Part shown: positions 36,393 through 50,600 of the stretch, piece after piece
Layout: the number at the start of each line of letters is the position of its first letter
How positions within the stretch are numbered: the stretch's first letter is position 1
From: Strigops habroptila
Lineage: Eukaryota; Chordata; Aves; Psittaciformes; Psittacidae
Length of the DNA stretch: 64,000 nucleotides
Reading direction: 5' to 3'
Assembly: GCF_004027225.2 (NCBI RefSeq)
Contig: NC_044288.2
Coordinates: 4,184,719 to 4,248,718, forward strand
The notes under the pieces: generated by a model
Seen by the model: the letters and a program-made list of their open reading frames with translations, nothing else
Told to the model about the DNA's origin: nothing
Database searches by the model: none
Translations under genes and position numbers: made by a program

Positions 36393-39300
36393 CCCAGAGT
36401 GTTCTCATTAGATGCACAATACCTAGGACCTGCCCAAAGACACCCACAGGAAGAGTTTGTTCTGCATCTAATGATGTAATTTTATTTAGTTAACAGAGTA
36501 ATTTATTCCTCTGCTCTGAAAACAAAGATGCGCCTGAAGTGCATACCAGTCTTCAGAGCAGCAGTTCCAGCACACTTCCCACTTGCAGCAAGCTCCAAGA
36601 AGAGCTCTGCAACAAAGATCGGGTGAGAAGCACCAGATCAGCACAAGCTCTTCAATAAGAACTTCATCAGAAGAGAAGGTGGACAAGAGGAAATTTTTCT
36701 TCTAGCTAAAAGCAGGACCTCTCAGACGAGCTGATAATGGGCTGCAGGCTTAGACTTCCTCAGCTATATGGTTTTTCTACCTCTCCTCTTTCCAACACCA
36801 TCAAAGAATAAATAAGCAGAACATTTCTGCTCCTACTCCTTCAACTGGAAACCACTTAAATACCTGAGTGCACAGTAATAGCCAGCAAAGCAGCAGCCAC
36901 AAAGGAAAGAGGAAACGTGGAGAAGATTGAAATGCATATTTCATACCCTAAGAACAGCTACTCCTGCTAGTGAAATACAGTGAAATAAAATAGTAACTAA
37001 CAAACAGACTTGACCTGCTGCCTTACAGGAAGAATCATTCCTGTTCAGTTCTAGGTTTTAGTGGGTAAGTGGAGGTGCCAGTGACTGACAACTGAATTAA
37101 CAGCAATACCAACACATTTTTGTCAAGCCGCTCATCACCAGCTCACAAGGTTGTGTTCAGTTGCTTGGAACCTCTTCCTGCTCCATGCTGAATATCTGAC
37201 CTTAGCCAGGATCTCTGGGAAAATCCTATTAACTGAGCTGGCTTGGATGTTGAGATCAGTAGCATTTCAACATAACTGTATATAAAATCCTTGCAGACCA
37301 GTTCCTGCAGTATTGGCATGTTACAGAGCAGAAGTCACTCAGTAACGACTTGATGAAAAGAAAGCTCACTGCACTGGTTCTTCCAAGCTGCTACAATCTC
37401 ATGGATGCACGATACTGAGAGCAGGAAGAATTCCCCTCCTGTGACCTCAGTGTTGCTACTGCCAGCACCAAGTAGAACAAAAAGGAAGAAAGAGCTCACC
37501 CAGAACAATGGGGAGCAAAAATCTGTAACTGCAATTGATTTTGACTGAAAACGCACAAGGATAAGCTCAAGAACTCAAGTTCCAGATATGGAATTTAAAC
37601 CAAGGTGCTCTTTTTGGTGTTTGTTCTATAGGTACTACCAGCAAAAAGTTTGCTAATTCTCTGCCTCGCTGGTTCAACATACTGAATTTTAGAACCTGAT
37701 TAAAGTAGGGTCCAACATGGCACCTTAGAATGTGCTTCAAAGGCTTCTTTCAGGAAGTAGTCTGCATCCAGGAATAGGTTAAAAAAAGAGCCTAAGAAAC
37801 ACTGAATTACTGCCTGTGCAACACGTATTCAGCTCTCCTGAGTACATGCATTACGATACTATCTTCAATTATGCACTTGAACTATTTTTAATTACAGGAC
37901 TTTTAGCTCGTGCAACGTTTCACTTCCTCTTGTTCTGCAGAAGTTAAAGCAGCACAGCAGGCATTGTGAAAAGAGAAAAGCCCATCCATTGCCAAGACAG
38001 CTGAATGCTCTCCAGATTAGATTTCCTTTCTTATCACAAAATTAATGCTTACACTACATTACCTCTTAAATTCAAGGCGGGTATTCATTTCCTGCTTGCC
38101 ATATTTGAAATGTCTAAAGGTAACATCAGAGTATCATGTAAACAGGTTCTGATGCCACAGATACTCATTCCTTGAAATTAAAATGGGAATAAAACCACCT
38201 CTCACAGAGGTTGCTCTGAAGATGGTTTGAGAGAGAGAAGTAGTTGTGTACCCAGCACTTACACAAGCTCTGCAGAAAGTTCAACAGGAAAATTAGTGAG
38301 CAAGACTCACTGGGAAGCTGTAGGAAGGGAAGGAGTGAAGCTGTGCTTGAAGCAAAGAGGGCAGAACTGAAGTTTGGTCTGCTCTTCTTTATGCATTTAA
38401 TGCGATTTGTCAGATTATAATCACAGAAATACATTCTGAAGTTGTGTTTTGAATTCACAAACCTCACTGGTAAGAGACTGATGTTTCTGCTTTGTTCAAG
38501 GAGTACAGTCCATTGTGTATTCCTAGTTATCTCCCACCGCAAAAGTTAATCCACTTAGGGTGGGCTTTTTCCCCCCCATGTAACAACCTTGCTATCTGCT
38601 TCACCTCCAGGAGATGAAGCATATTCAACCTGAGCATATTCAACAAGTCCTACTCTTCTTCTTATCAGGATCTCCATGTGACTATGCAGACTGGAGAATC
38701 CAGAGCTAAGAGAGATCCTCTCATTTGTAAGCTTTCTCAAGTGAAACAACTTTGTACGATCAAAACTGTTCCCAAATCAAGGGATGCCAAACAAAGTGCA
38801 GCTGGAATTAAACATTTCAGATCTCAAAAATCCTTACAAAATACCTCTACTCACCCGTTATATCTCTTCGGCAGGTGGTGTCAGAACTGGCAACGCTATT
38901 CAGTTCCACGACAAAGAATGACTGAACCTGGAATGCTCCTATAGCCTAGGAAGCTCTTTCCAGCTTCTCTGCTCCTTTCCAAGTACTGCATAAATGTACA
39001 ATCAGGAAAAGAAAGGTCTTGACACTTCGGGCTGAGGGAATGTGCAAGGTGAGCAGGGGCCATGAAGGGTTCAACATGTCCAAGTATTTCAAGTTTGATT
39101 TTGCTGTTCTTCAGCTTTTGCTCTTTGTCTAGAACTGTGCCCGCCACAAATGATGATCACTAAACCCCAGTGGTTTTATACCAGGATCAACTACAACTGT
39201 CCCTCGGTTTAATGGCAATTCTCTCTCAATTAATGCCTTCAAAGCATTATCATGTTCAATAGAGAAATGAGCCAAACTCATGATATGCCAGTTTCGTTGT

Positions 39301-42300
39301 TATTTTCAAGATCAAATTTTATTCTTTTACAGAAATCTACTTGGACACATTTCTCAGCAGCATTCTCTGACTCTGAAGAAGTGTGCTGTTTGCTTGGCTT
39401 GGGGAGGGGACAAAGCCCTATCTGGATTAATTAGGGAAAACAATTTAGCGTTCGAAATATTTTATGCTTCTGGCATCCCTAAACCAGCATCCAGTTTTCT
39501 TTTGAAGTGAAACTCATCTTTATTTTCCAATGTATTTCAGTTGTAAGAACCTATTGCCATGCTCCTCCTGGACATGGACGAATTTAAAGTTAACCTTTAC
39601 CTTCAGTGCTTGGAATTTCTCCATGGTAATGGCAAATTTTCAACAATATTCCAGTGCTCAGGCCTGTGGAGCTCATCTCCTCCCTCCTCCCAACCCAGCC
39701 CTTTAATCTTACTGAAGGAAATTAGAAAGAAAGTTGTCTTACCGATAACTCCAAGGTTACTGTCCCTTGCGAACCCCACCTAGCAAGTCGACATCATGAC
39801 ATGTCAGGTCAGCCTCAACCACGCTTCCCTGATAGTCAGGTAAAAGGAAGGAGTTAAAATACAAAATTGACACTTGCAGATTTCTGGACATCAGAAAACG
39901 TGATGCAATATATTGTGAACTGTCTTTCAGAGCTTCTGGTAACCTCCAAGTTGTTAAAACATTTCTTCAGAGGGATTCTCCTGTTCTAAAATTTCCAAAG
40001 TTCCCGATCAATAACCAAATCTTGCAGATCCACTTCGACTGTTTTGTTTGAATGAGAACAACAGCGTAAGATTTCCCTTTTAAGACAAATGATTGGGGTT
40101 TTCCCCTACTCTAAACATTTTACGAACTAATATACGCTCATCATAACCACTCTGGGTCTCAAAAGACATTTTAAGCCAATAGACTACAACAGCTTCATTC
40201 TAAGTTAACAGAAGCTCTAACTTTCGGGTTTCTCACTTTTTCTTTAGAACAAACAGGAAACACCACTTGGAACACTCTTTCTATAAGGCTCTGATCTCCA
40301 TGTGAATGACAGGATTCAACCTGGCAAATCTTCACTGTACAGGCAATCTTTAACTACACAAATACTCGACTCTAGTCATGCACCATCCCAGATTAGTCAG
40401 CACAGATCTGCAGGAGGGCCCTGGCTGTCCTACGTATGGGCCACCATCGCTTTTGGGTAACAAAAGTCTTGCTGAAAGTACATACATCTGCATCAAGGGT
40501 TTACATGTAAGTGCCAAACATCTTTTACCAAGAGGTTTAAGCCTTTTTGCCCAATACTTCACATCTGTTTTTCTGCTAGCCTTATAATAAGAGTGCCCTC
40601 TGTATTTTTGTCTGGGTAGTTCAAAATACAGAAATGGGCTTCATGTCCAAATGCAGAGGGGACAAAAAGCGGTCAGGTTTTTATACAGAGTCACCAAAAT
40701 CATGTGGTGATCTTCTACTTCGAGTTTATTTTGAAAAGGTTTAAGTAATGCAGTTGTCATTATTTCACAATTCGACTACAGAGTCCTGAAAATAAACCAT
40801 TGCTAGAAAAATTAAACCTTTAATGCTTTGGGAAAATGCAACTCTGGTTACAAATCAGGAAAATGAAAAGCTGAGTTTAGGGAACTGATTTGGTCAATAA
40901 GGTGAAAAGTCAGTCTGTAACACAATAGCTGTAAAAATCGTTTGCTCAGGTTTTGGAATTGCTATGAATCTGGCAACATACTTCAAGTCAAACACCTTCT
41001 CAATACAGACATTTAAGCAACTGCTGTAAATGAGTGATCAAATGATTATTAAAATCCCATTTCATGGCTCCTCCTCCAGCGCCAGCAGGACACTCATGAA
41101 AGCTTAATATTGCTTTACAAGTTGAAATCCATTTTCAACATCTAAGAGAATTTTTATTACGTTCTACTGAAGAAATGATCAAAACAGATGCACGAGAGTA
41201 AATTTAAATTTATTTCTTTTTGCTTTGACTATATATCAAAACTGTGCAAAATTCTTCCCTTTTGAGTATCTGCCATCAGGCAGGGTCGATTTTTCCAGTG
41301 TGCTACAGTATCTTTGTGCAATAATTTTTTGCCATGATTTTAAGTTTAGCATACACCACTACTTGAGTAAGCTGCAGTACATGTTAGCAGTGAAGTCCTG
41401 CTGCAAATTTCAGTGGTTAATTTGAGTTATCCATGGAACTCGAGGAACTTGGTGTATCTTGCAAATAGAAACTTCTACTGACTCGAATTTTCAATTCTAA
41501 GAACGTATAGCTCATATTCAATAAAAATATTAGAGTAAATGGTGATTTGGGCAGAAATAAATACAAGAGGTAGCTTTGCAGTTCTTAAGGAAGACAGTTT
41601 TAACATTTCTGTTCCTCAGTTGTTCTGGGAGCGTTATAACAAGTGTTTCTCTTCCTCCCCACACCCCCCATAAACAGCACTGGCACTTCACCTCTCCTGG
41701 GCTAACACTTCAGTACGTGAATACTATCTTCCTTCCAGGATGGAGAGCACTTTAAATTTGATTCCAATTAAGCTCCCGTGTACCAGATCCTCTTTAGAGT
41801 GATTTCTGAAAAGCAAATACTTATTGGGACTACAGGGTTCTGCTCACCAGCACAAATGCTATATAGTTACCATAAAGTCATACTTGTAGGACAGCAAACC
41901 CTTGTATTAAAACAAAAGTATAAGCCAGAGCCTTACCACAAGCAAAAGCCTCAAACATATAGGTGGGCAATACCCCTCTGACTTCACTGCTCAAGTAAAG
42001 AACAGAGAGGACAGGACTTGGCCCCATTACTTTTATGAAGTAAAAACCCCCAAAAAACAAAACAAAAAAGGCTTTAATATACTAAAAACTAATTTCAAAA
42101 AGCACTTTAAATAATTTACGATCGATTCTATCAATTTGAAAAGAAGAGCCTGACAAAGGGCACAATCGTTTGAGAGAACCATATATATACACATCCTCAT
42201 GTTAATTCAGGTCAAAACTCAAACCATGCAATCATTTACCAGACCCACGACAGTGAGGCATGGGAAGGCTCATCTGCCTGTTCACATTCTGACATAATTC

Positions 42301-43324
42301 ACTTGAGAGACACCAGACAGGAATAGAAGACAAAGGGAGGAGTATGACCACTGAAGTTTAACTTCCTCAATAGTCTGTGTTTAGAATGCTGTAAATGGAG
42401 GATTTTTTTCTTTAAAGTTTTCTTTAGAGAAAAAGTTTAAATCCGTTTGTTTCTCTTTTTTCTTGAGAAGCAAATGTTCTTCATTGGGGTACAAAATGGC
42501 TCAGATGCAACAGAGGAGTAATGTCATGACTTGCCAGTTAAAAATTGACATCTGGGAATGTCCAAGACAAGGGTCAAAACAACACAGAATACTCCAATAA
42601 GGTAACTAGTAATGCCCCCAAAAAGATAATTCCGTATTTTTTTTTAAACAGCCTCTATTACAAGGCATGAGAATTCTACGGCAAATTGTTCATCATGGCA
42701 GAACATCAAATTAAAACGTCAAGACAGAAACAAGCAGAATATGGAGAGTTCGTTTGTGTTCTCTGTAGCAAGAACTTAGTTTACTGTGCCACAGCAGCGG
42801 ATTTATAGTCCTCGCTCCTAGCCAAAGAGTATCTTAAATTAGACTAAGATGCTCGAGATCAAAACCATTTCCCTACGTGTCTGTACGCTGAATATTCCAA
42901 CGTGGCTGGATCCTAACAGAACAGCCTTTAGAAGGACTCCATAGCACCTAATAAAAAGGAACAAAATTAACACCATTGTAGGCTCTGCTTCCTTCTCCAC
43001 ATTACGTGAGCAGATTCGATTTCAATTAGATCTCTGTGAATGTTTGGACACGTTTCGACACTTTGAAAAAGGCAAAAAAAGTTCCAAAATTAGATGCTGG
43101 TAAGTTACTGAACAGCACTTAAACAAAGAGTGCCCTTTGGGCTAGCTGCAATTTCTCCTAGTTTTCAGTCTGATGTCCACAGTGCTACATGTTGGAAAGC
43201 CCAAGGAATTTTGCCTGAATTTGATCACTCACATAGGCAGTTAGACTTTGAAAGCAATGTTTTTCGCAAGGATTACCAATGAAAGAATGTTTTAGGACAC
43301 AATTGAATTTGAAATAGGTAAATG

Positions 43325-44041
43325 TTTTGAATAGATTTTTGAGTTTTATTGAAATCTTACATGAACAAGAAATTGGAAATACAATCACATCAAGGAACAA
43401 ATTGCCACGGCTTTGACGTTTGTTGGTTTTTTTTTTTAAGCCAAACAAATTTTGTAGGGCAGATTTTCAAAAAGGTGTGAAGTTATAACAATTTAAAAAC
43501 ACAGTTAACCTACTTCTAGGAATGCAAAACATACAATCATGTTATTTTCAATACAAGAAAACTTAATTTGTTGTAATTTCTTAAAACTACTAAGACAAAG
43601 CACTAGCTTTTACTTTTATGTACAGCATACTCCTATGTAGTCTATCCCAAATCCAAAAAAAAAAGAAAAAAGAAAAAGAAACCAAAAAGAAAAAGAAACA
43701 AAAAAAAAAAAACCCTGTCCAAAACCAGAGGTTCTGCAAAATCATGATTGAACAGTGTGCCATTCCTGCTTTTAAACTGCTAAAATGAAGCTAAAATGAT
43801 AATAGCATTGAAACCCCAGAGGGAGTTCAGGAATTCTGCAAGCCCAGTAATGTCCAAGTGCGTTTATGAAAAAAGAAAACTAAGAGACTCGAGTATATAC
43901 ACAATAGAGTGATTCTTCAGCCCAATACAAATGGCAGCCAATCGCTACTGAAGGATGAAACATTAAGCCAATTTTGTTTTGAAGGATGTAGAGCTATAGC
44001 CAATTCTATGTTTCCAATATTCTCAATCCCTCCTCACTTGT
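43325..44041 (-). other. HNRNPR: HNRNPR 3' UTR (proximal poly(A) model)
   Basis: From the TAG at 44042-44044 the last exon continues for roughly 700 nt to the first minus-strand AATAAA at 43345-43350. Cleavage is expected some 20 nt beyond that. Further AATAAA motifs lie at 41209-41214 and 40725-40730 on the minus strand, so a longer 3' UTR reaching 40.7 kb is possible. The UTR includes a long pyrimidine tract (43657-43715). The exact end is an inference. Confidence 0.45.
43657..43715 (-). repeat. Long U/C tract in the HNRNPR 3' UTR
   Basis: On the gene strand this is an almost pure T tract with interspersed C and a few G. The unit TTTCTTTTTCTTTTT appears twice, and there is a run of twelve or more T. 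It is a low-complexity homopyrimidine repeat. Tracts of this type bind PTB-like proteins in mRNAs, but binding here is untested. Confidence 0.8.
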
Positions 44042-44654
44042 CTACTTCCACTGTTGCCCATAAGTATCCTGATAAAATTCTTGGTTGTCATTATTGTAAC
44101 CATAGTTACCGGCATAGTCACCACCTTGCTGGAGCGGCTGTTGAGCGATGGGTTGGGAGCCCCAGTTCTGCTGGTTGTTGGTCTGACGGCGCTTGGAATC
44201 AGGTTGGTTGTACCCATCTGCCTTTCTCTTGCCTCCTACGTTGCCCCCTCGGTTGCCCCTGGCTCCACGAGCACCACGTCCTCTCTGCTGCTGTGCAGGA
44301 CCCCCTCTCCCACCCCTGGCTCCTCTCGGCGGTCCCATGGGTGCCCCCCTCTGTGAATAGCCAGCTCTACCTCTTGGTGGTGGTGCTCCCCGCCCCCTAG
44401 GTGGTGGAGGGGCACCTCTCCCACCCCTTCCTCCTCCTCCTCTTCCTCTTATAGCATAGCCATCATCATAGCCGTAATAGGGATCTTCATAGCCACCACG
44501 GTAGTCATGATAGTCATAACCATAATAATCATCATAATAATCTTCGTAGCCATAGTAATCTGGGGGATAGCCATATCCACCTCTCCCTCCACGGCCTCTG
44601 CCTCTAATAGGAGGTGGCATGCGAGGTGGAGGGTAGTAATAATAGTCTTCATAC
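44042..44654 (-). CDS. HNRNPR: HNRNPR exon 11 (last coding: Tyr-rich and RGG tail)
   Basis: This exon encodes residues 430-633. It opens after TTTTTCTCAATAG with [20 protein letters not shown]. The Tyr/Asp/Gly-rich repeat ([20 protein letters not shown]) and a series of RGG/RG motifs with [12 protein letters not shown] follow. Then come an NLS-like [15 protein letters not shown] and a Q/N-rich C terminus ending at TAG (44042-44044). The RGG-coding stretch is G-rich on the mRNA strand. Compared with the human protein as I remember it, several Ser in the RGG part are Ala here ([12 protein letters not shown]). Confidence 0.97.
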
Positions 44655-47600
44655 CTATTGAGAAAAAGAAAGGTGCAGTTACTTATCTTCAAAAGTCTCC
44701 CAAAATACAGCATAAACTTCCCCTTGTTGATTAATACTACAGAGAAAAGGCATTCAGGTTCTTCTAAACTAGCTCGTATTTTACAGCAGAACTTTACTCT
44801 GCAGTGATAGAGTAGTGCAAGAATGAACACTCACGCAGTACTTCTGGAGGCCTGTCTGGCAGCCTGACGTTCTTTCCTTTTCTTATCCGGTGGTTTTGCT
44901 AACACTATTTCAATTTCTTCCCCTTCTATCTCTTTCCCATTCATTTCATTCATAGCCTGTACAAAAATTAGAAGAGAAAGAGCTAAAAATTTGTTTCCGT
45001 GCAAAAGGAAACCAACTTACTGAAAGAAAACAGATGGCTGGGCTGCTCCAAGCTGGCCTATGCCATGTGCTTCATTGCTGTGCTACTTCAACAGCATGTT
45101 ACATCTCATTCTTTCAAGTCCCATTTGATTCACCATTTACAGTGAAGCAGCATTTAAGAAATTTCTCATTATATCATAAAGGAATGGGATTAAAACATAT
45201 TGAGCATTGCTTTAGAATAAATCAGACATAACTCCATGGCTTTTTATGTTCCTATATTCCCTAGAAACGTTTCAGAAACACATTGACAGAAGTTCTCACT
45301 ACTCACACTGATACAAACACTCACTGGATTTTTACAAGCCAGGTAGAGCACACACACACGCACACACACACACAAGGAAGTATTTTTATAGTTGGGCTTC
45401 CTGGCTGGTTGAATGTACTACATGAGTGCATCTGAGGAAATCAAGTGCCTCTGAGGACACATAGTTGAGGGAAAAGAAAAAAAAACTACTGAAACTTGGT
45501 GATTCCATCAAGTGAGGTAAGAATCCTCCAGAAAAGTAAGTGGAATTTGTAATGATCAAGTGCACACACAGAGAACTTCATACACATACACAGAGTATGA
45601 TTAGGACTACATCCACTAATTCTTTACCTGGAGTTACCTGCTTTGCATTTAACATTTATGGGTATTAATATTTGCACACCTGAACAGCCACACGCCTCAA
45701 AACCATCAGACACCATGGAAATTGTTTTCAAAGAAGGTAGGAAAAGAGGAAGACACTGGAATCAGTGAGCCGATTCCATGCATTCCATACACTGACACCA
45801 TAATGCTTTCACAAAACACAAACATCACACCCATATACAAAAACCTCTCACAAAATTCATAAGCCAGTTTAATGGCCATCATTCATTTGCATGGGGCAGA
45901 TGTGGCAGTATTGCAGCTTGTTTCAGAGAAGATGAGCATCTGATGCTCTGCTGTATCACACCTGATCTCTCCTTTCTCATCTGCTGTTTTCAGTTGCTCA
46001 AATATAACAGAGCATTTAGAATTAAGGTCTCCTGGGAAGGGACTGGAGACTGTTTTAAGACCTACTACAGTAAACATGTCAGGAGGTGTTGCTGACTTAC
46101 CCTTTCTGTCAACAGTCTCTTACCCCCTTTTGGACATGGTCTAAACCTACCCAAACTGACTTCAACTTCACCAAGAATGAGTGACATTCATCCTGAAGCC
46201 AAACTCAATTGTATTCTAAAACCATATTCTGACGGGTAGGAAAATTGTAAGCAATTAAATAGTTATAAAGTGATTAATAAGGTTGACTGAAGAGCTTTTG
46301 AACTGCCAACGTAGCCACATACAATACATATACCTGCTCAAGACTCCCAGCTTCAAAACACTTCCCTCCCCTCCTCCTTCTCCCCATAAACCATGGCTTT
46401 GAAAACAGATGGAATAATTTCTATAGAATTCAGTCCATTTAAGTACAAATACAGCAGAGATTAATGACCTTCTCAACTGCTCTCAGATGCAAAGGAAGAC
46501 ACCTTTGAAGCTTTAATAACCTTAAGAAATCATTTAGAAGAAACCCCCTCAGGAGCATGTACAGTTCAAAACAGGTTAATGCACCAAGGGAGCTGTTACT
46601 GCAGCTCTTCTCCCCTGCACAAGGAGGTTTTGAGCTACCTTACAATTTCTAGTCAATACTTTGGCACTCCAAAACTACACACAGCCTTTAAAGAGGGGTC
46701 TTTGAGAGACAACTGATACCTTCTGTCAGTGTTTCCTCAGATAAATTGGCTAGGTTGATCTTTTATTATTTTCCTCTTCTCTAGACTCTCCTGCATTGGT
46801 CTATACCTCTTTTCCAGTCTACTTGTTAACTTGCTACAGTTTTGTCCTCTGCAAGTTTCACATCCTCCTAGCTACTGAAATCATAGGAACAGAATTATTA
46901 GTGTTAAAATTCTCACAATGGGAACCTTATTCAATGGGCTCTACAAATTGTCTTATCTAGACATTAACTGTAAGGGAATTTCTTAAAACCATCTGTACAA
47001 AATCAACTGCTCATGTCAATTGAGTTAGGAAAGAATACTTGACCTACCTTCACTGCTGCACCTCTGTCCTCAAAATGAACAAAAGCATAATCCTTCAACT
47101 TCTTTACTCTTTCCAGCTTCCCAAATTCAGAAAAGGATTTCTCCAGAATTTCTTCTGTCACTGTAGTGGCCAAGTTTCTTACAAATAAAACTTTCACCTG
47201 GTGAAAAAATGAGAATGGACGTTGAAATCTTTCGAAGTCAAACCTCAAACGAAACCAACAGGAACTGGTGAGATGTTGTTCCCTTCTCCTCTCAATTTAG
47301 AAATTCTGGGTAACCTTATAAAATTCTGTACCTGTTAAAAATAAAGAAATAAATAAAAATAGCCTCAGTTACCTGTATGAGGTTTCTACAACTTCTCTCC
47401 TTCCACAGTTCCCTTCCATGACCAGAAGAATATCCAACTTTCATTTTCTGTTTCTGGGATGCTAAAAATCCCAGTAAATTTTTAGTAATACACTTCAAGA
47501 GCAGCAAAGAGTTATCCCAAACCAGAGGGACAAAGAGCACGTCATTGCCTACACTAAATTTCATCTTCACCTCACTCTGGAAAACGGCTTTACAAAACAC

Positions 47601-50600
47601 CCACCTCACATTCATTATCCACAGAAGCATAGAACAGACTGATGTGTCAATCCAGGAGGACAACCCTGCACACTAAGATTTTCAATGGCAACAGGAGGTG
47701 GCAACAGCATGTTCTGAACATCCTACAGTGGCAACCAAGCTGCTGTGCTCAGCCCGTGCCATGGCCTCTAACTGCTTTTTCCTGCCTCAAAACTAGCATT
47801 GCTCAGTGGAACAAATCATTGTCACTATGGCATAAAGAAATTCCTCCCAAAGCACAAGAGTATCCAGTTCAGATTTACTTACCTTTGCCATGACTTCTGG
47901 ATCAGGTTCCTCTACTGGATCAGCCCATTCCACTGTCACAACGTTTCCCCACACTTTTACTTTGCCGCTCATGAGGCGGCGGCGAGCTTGTGCTGCTGAC
48001 TTGTGATCCTCATATTCCAAGAAGCAGAATCCTCGATTCTTCTTTTTATCATCAGGTTGATGATACAAGATTACATCCACCAAACCCTCTGAAAAACAGG
48101 TCTTTAGTATGAAGCTTCAAAAGGAAAGAAAAAATAATACAGTCTACTCTAAAATGCCTTCACTGTTTTTTGTAATACACAGCCTTTGAATTTAGCACCT
48201 GAAAGGGGGAGGAAGCACAAGAAAAGCAGAACAAACAACAGATGTCCATCCAATTTACCCAGAAAGAGCTCACCTAGCAGGTGAAATTCTCCAGAACAAA
48301 CTTACCTCACACTCAGACTCTGCAAAACATCAACCTGAACAGTTCACACAGTGCAAGTTCTGTCTTTTGTTTTAGCAGTTTTACAGTTTTGAGAAGCAGA
48401 CAGCATTAACATGTGGCATTTCCCCTGCCTCCAAGGGAAGCTGGAAAGAATTTCTTCCACATCTCTCCAAAAAAAAGGAGAGACAACTAAACGAATATTC
48501 ACCTTCTGTTTTCACCACTTCCCTGAAGTACTTATAGATAGCAATCCTAAAAAAGAAGCAGTAGGTTAAAGCTTTCCTACAGGAACAAGAGCAGGCGATC
48601 AAGACCTCAATCTCTTATTTAAAGCAGAATCCTTCTTTCAGTGATGATGAGATGACTTCTCTTCTTCCTGCTTGTGGCATACACTGGGGAACAACACTGA
48701 AGAACTGGGACAAATTTATCTGTCATTAACCATTTCTACAGTAACATTCCATATAAACTGATTCAGTATTCCCTCTTCCCATGATTCCTCAACAATACAT
48801 TTGTTTGAGGCTCCCCAAAAACGTCTCAGCTGTGAAAGCAGAACTGACTGCAGATCCAGTTACAAACACACAGGAAGCTGGAACAGGGAACAGAATTAGG
48901 ACCCTCCATTTTTTTTCCTGAGTTCATTTGTTCTGTTTCCATCCCAAATTGTTAACCTACGACACCATTCATTTAACAATCAGTTACACAGACACTAAAC
49001 TCTTTACACTCCACCATCAAACATCTTTGAGACAGAAAATTTCTACCAGAAACAAACTTGGAATCCAACCTGGAAACAGTTTAAACAACAGCTGAACACA
49101 TCTGTCAAATAACCAGACCTACAAAACAGACTGCATGATATTTTGGGATCAGTGTGAAAGTCATTAAGAAAGCCTCACCTGTGACTTTACTGAATTCTTC
49201 CAATATGTTTTCCTTAGTCTTGTTCTTTGGAATTGACCCAACAAATAACCTGTTGTTTGCCACGGAGATGCATACTCCAAGGTGCTTCCCGGGACGGATT
49301 TCATAGTTGTCACACTGAGGAGAAAAAAAAAGCAGCCACTCATTTGCTTTATCCACAATAATACAGATAAAAAGATCCCCAAAATCATAAAATCAGCTAT
49401 TTCCTTCACGGTAAACTATTTTTAGACATAGTGTTTTGAATTCGCATTGCAAGAGAACTAGAACTGCAGTATTTGGGGCAGCATTCACTTGGAAAAACAT
49501 TACCAAGCTTAGGTTTTCCAAAGAAACTTCACAGGTTCTGCTGAACGGAAAGCTGCAAACAAACTGAGGTACAAGGAACAATACGGAACAAATACAAACT
49601 ACATGGGGCAAATTCATTCACCCACTCTTTATCACAGACTTGAATGATCTTTCTAGACAACTGCTGCTTGCTTTCTGGGCTGGGACTTAATGTCACTCAT
49701 TGCTGCTCTTAGTAATAAGCAAATACAGAGCATTAGAGATACTATGAGTTCTTCCACTCTGACAGCTGACACAAACTGACTTGTTTGGTGCAATATCCAG
49801 TCTTCCATCGGTGGCACATCGCTTGCTACATGTCCTGTCACTTCAGCATCTTCCCTTTCATCTCCCTCAATCAGTAAAAATTTCAAGTAACAACTCTGAG
49901 CACCTTCAACTTGGTGAAAAAAGCAAAAAGTTTCACAGGAACTTTTCCTTGGTGACAGCAACTCATATTCACCAACTTCAAACACCAAAACCCAGGAGCA
50001 ACCAATTGTAAAAGCAGATTTTGTGTACGTCTTTTAGGAAACATCCAAGTAGGTTCCAGAAAGGAAGAACTGCCTAAGCAGGGAAATGCAATCCCTAGTC
50101 CTAGGAAGAGCCGAACAGAGCAACCGCAACTATGTCTAAATACAGGAAAATATCTGAGGTAACAAACAGTGGAATATTCAGAGGCAGCAATTCCTTTCCA
50201 GCCCTTACAATGCAACAGAATCATCTAGATATCTCTAGGTTTCAGGTTCCCCTGTCCCAGCTTTAGTAGATGTTTAGGTTTTCCCTCCCTTTTTCATACA
50301 GGATCAGCTGAATTCTGCTAAGGCAAACGAGACTGAGCATTTTACCTGTTCCGGTTCAAAGCACAAGCAGTATTTCACAGCCATATCCAAAACCTTGGGA
50401 GATACACATTGATCTGCCTAATTCTACTGCCTCCTCTCAGGCAGAGGCAAGGCCAGATGATTCAGGGCCCCAGTCAGACTGCTGTCTCTCATTTTAACTC
50501 CAGGGATTGCTCTGTGTCCATTGCCAAACCATGCAGACGCGGGCCAAGTCAGCTCCCCATGTAGTGAGCTGACTGCAGGACTGTCATTGGAAAGAAATAA

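Larger units (their letters stand above)
26780..43320. other. Intergenic region, AT-rich and CR1-poor
   Basis: About 16.5 kb lies between the candidate 3' end at 26.3 kb and the HNRNPR 3' end. Only three CR1 pieces occur here, in contrast to the preceding 26 kb. It holds the candidate exon at 31.07-31.40 kb, the double hairpin at 32.6 kb and several minus-strand AATAAA motifs at 39.5-41.2 kb that might serve distal HNRNPR 3' ends. No long protein-like frame is supported otherwise. Confidence 0.6.

Noticed and set aside
43909..44400. 163-codon plus-strand frame opposite the HNRNPR last exon
   Set aside because: It is the reverse reading of the repetitive RGG/Tyr-rich coding sequence, which lacks stops because of its composition.
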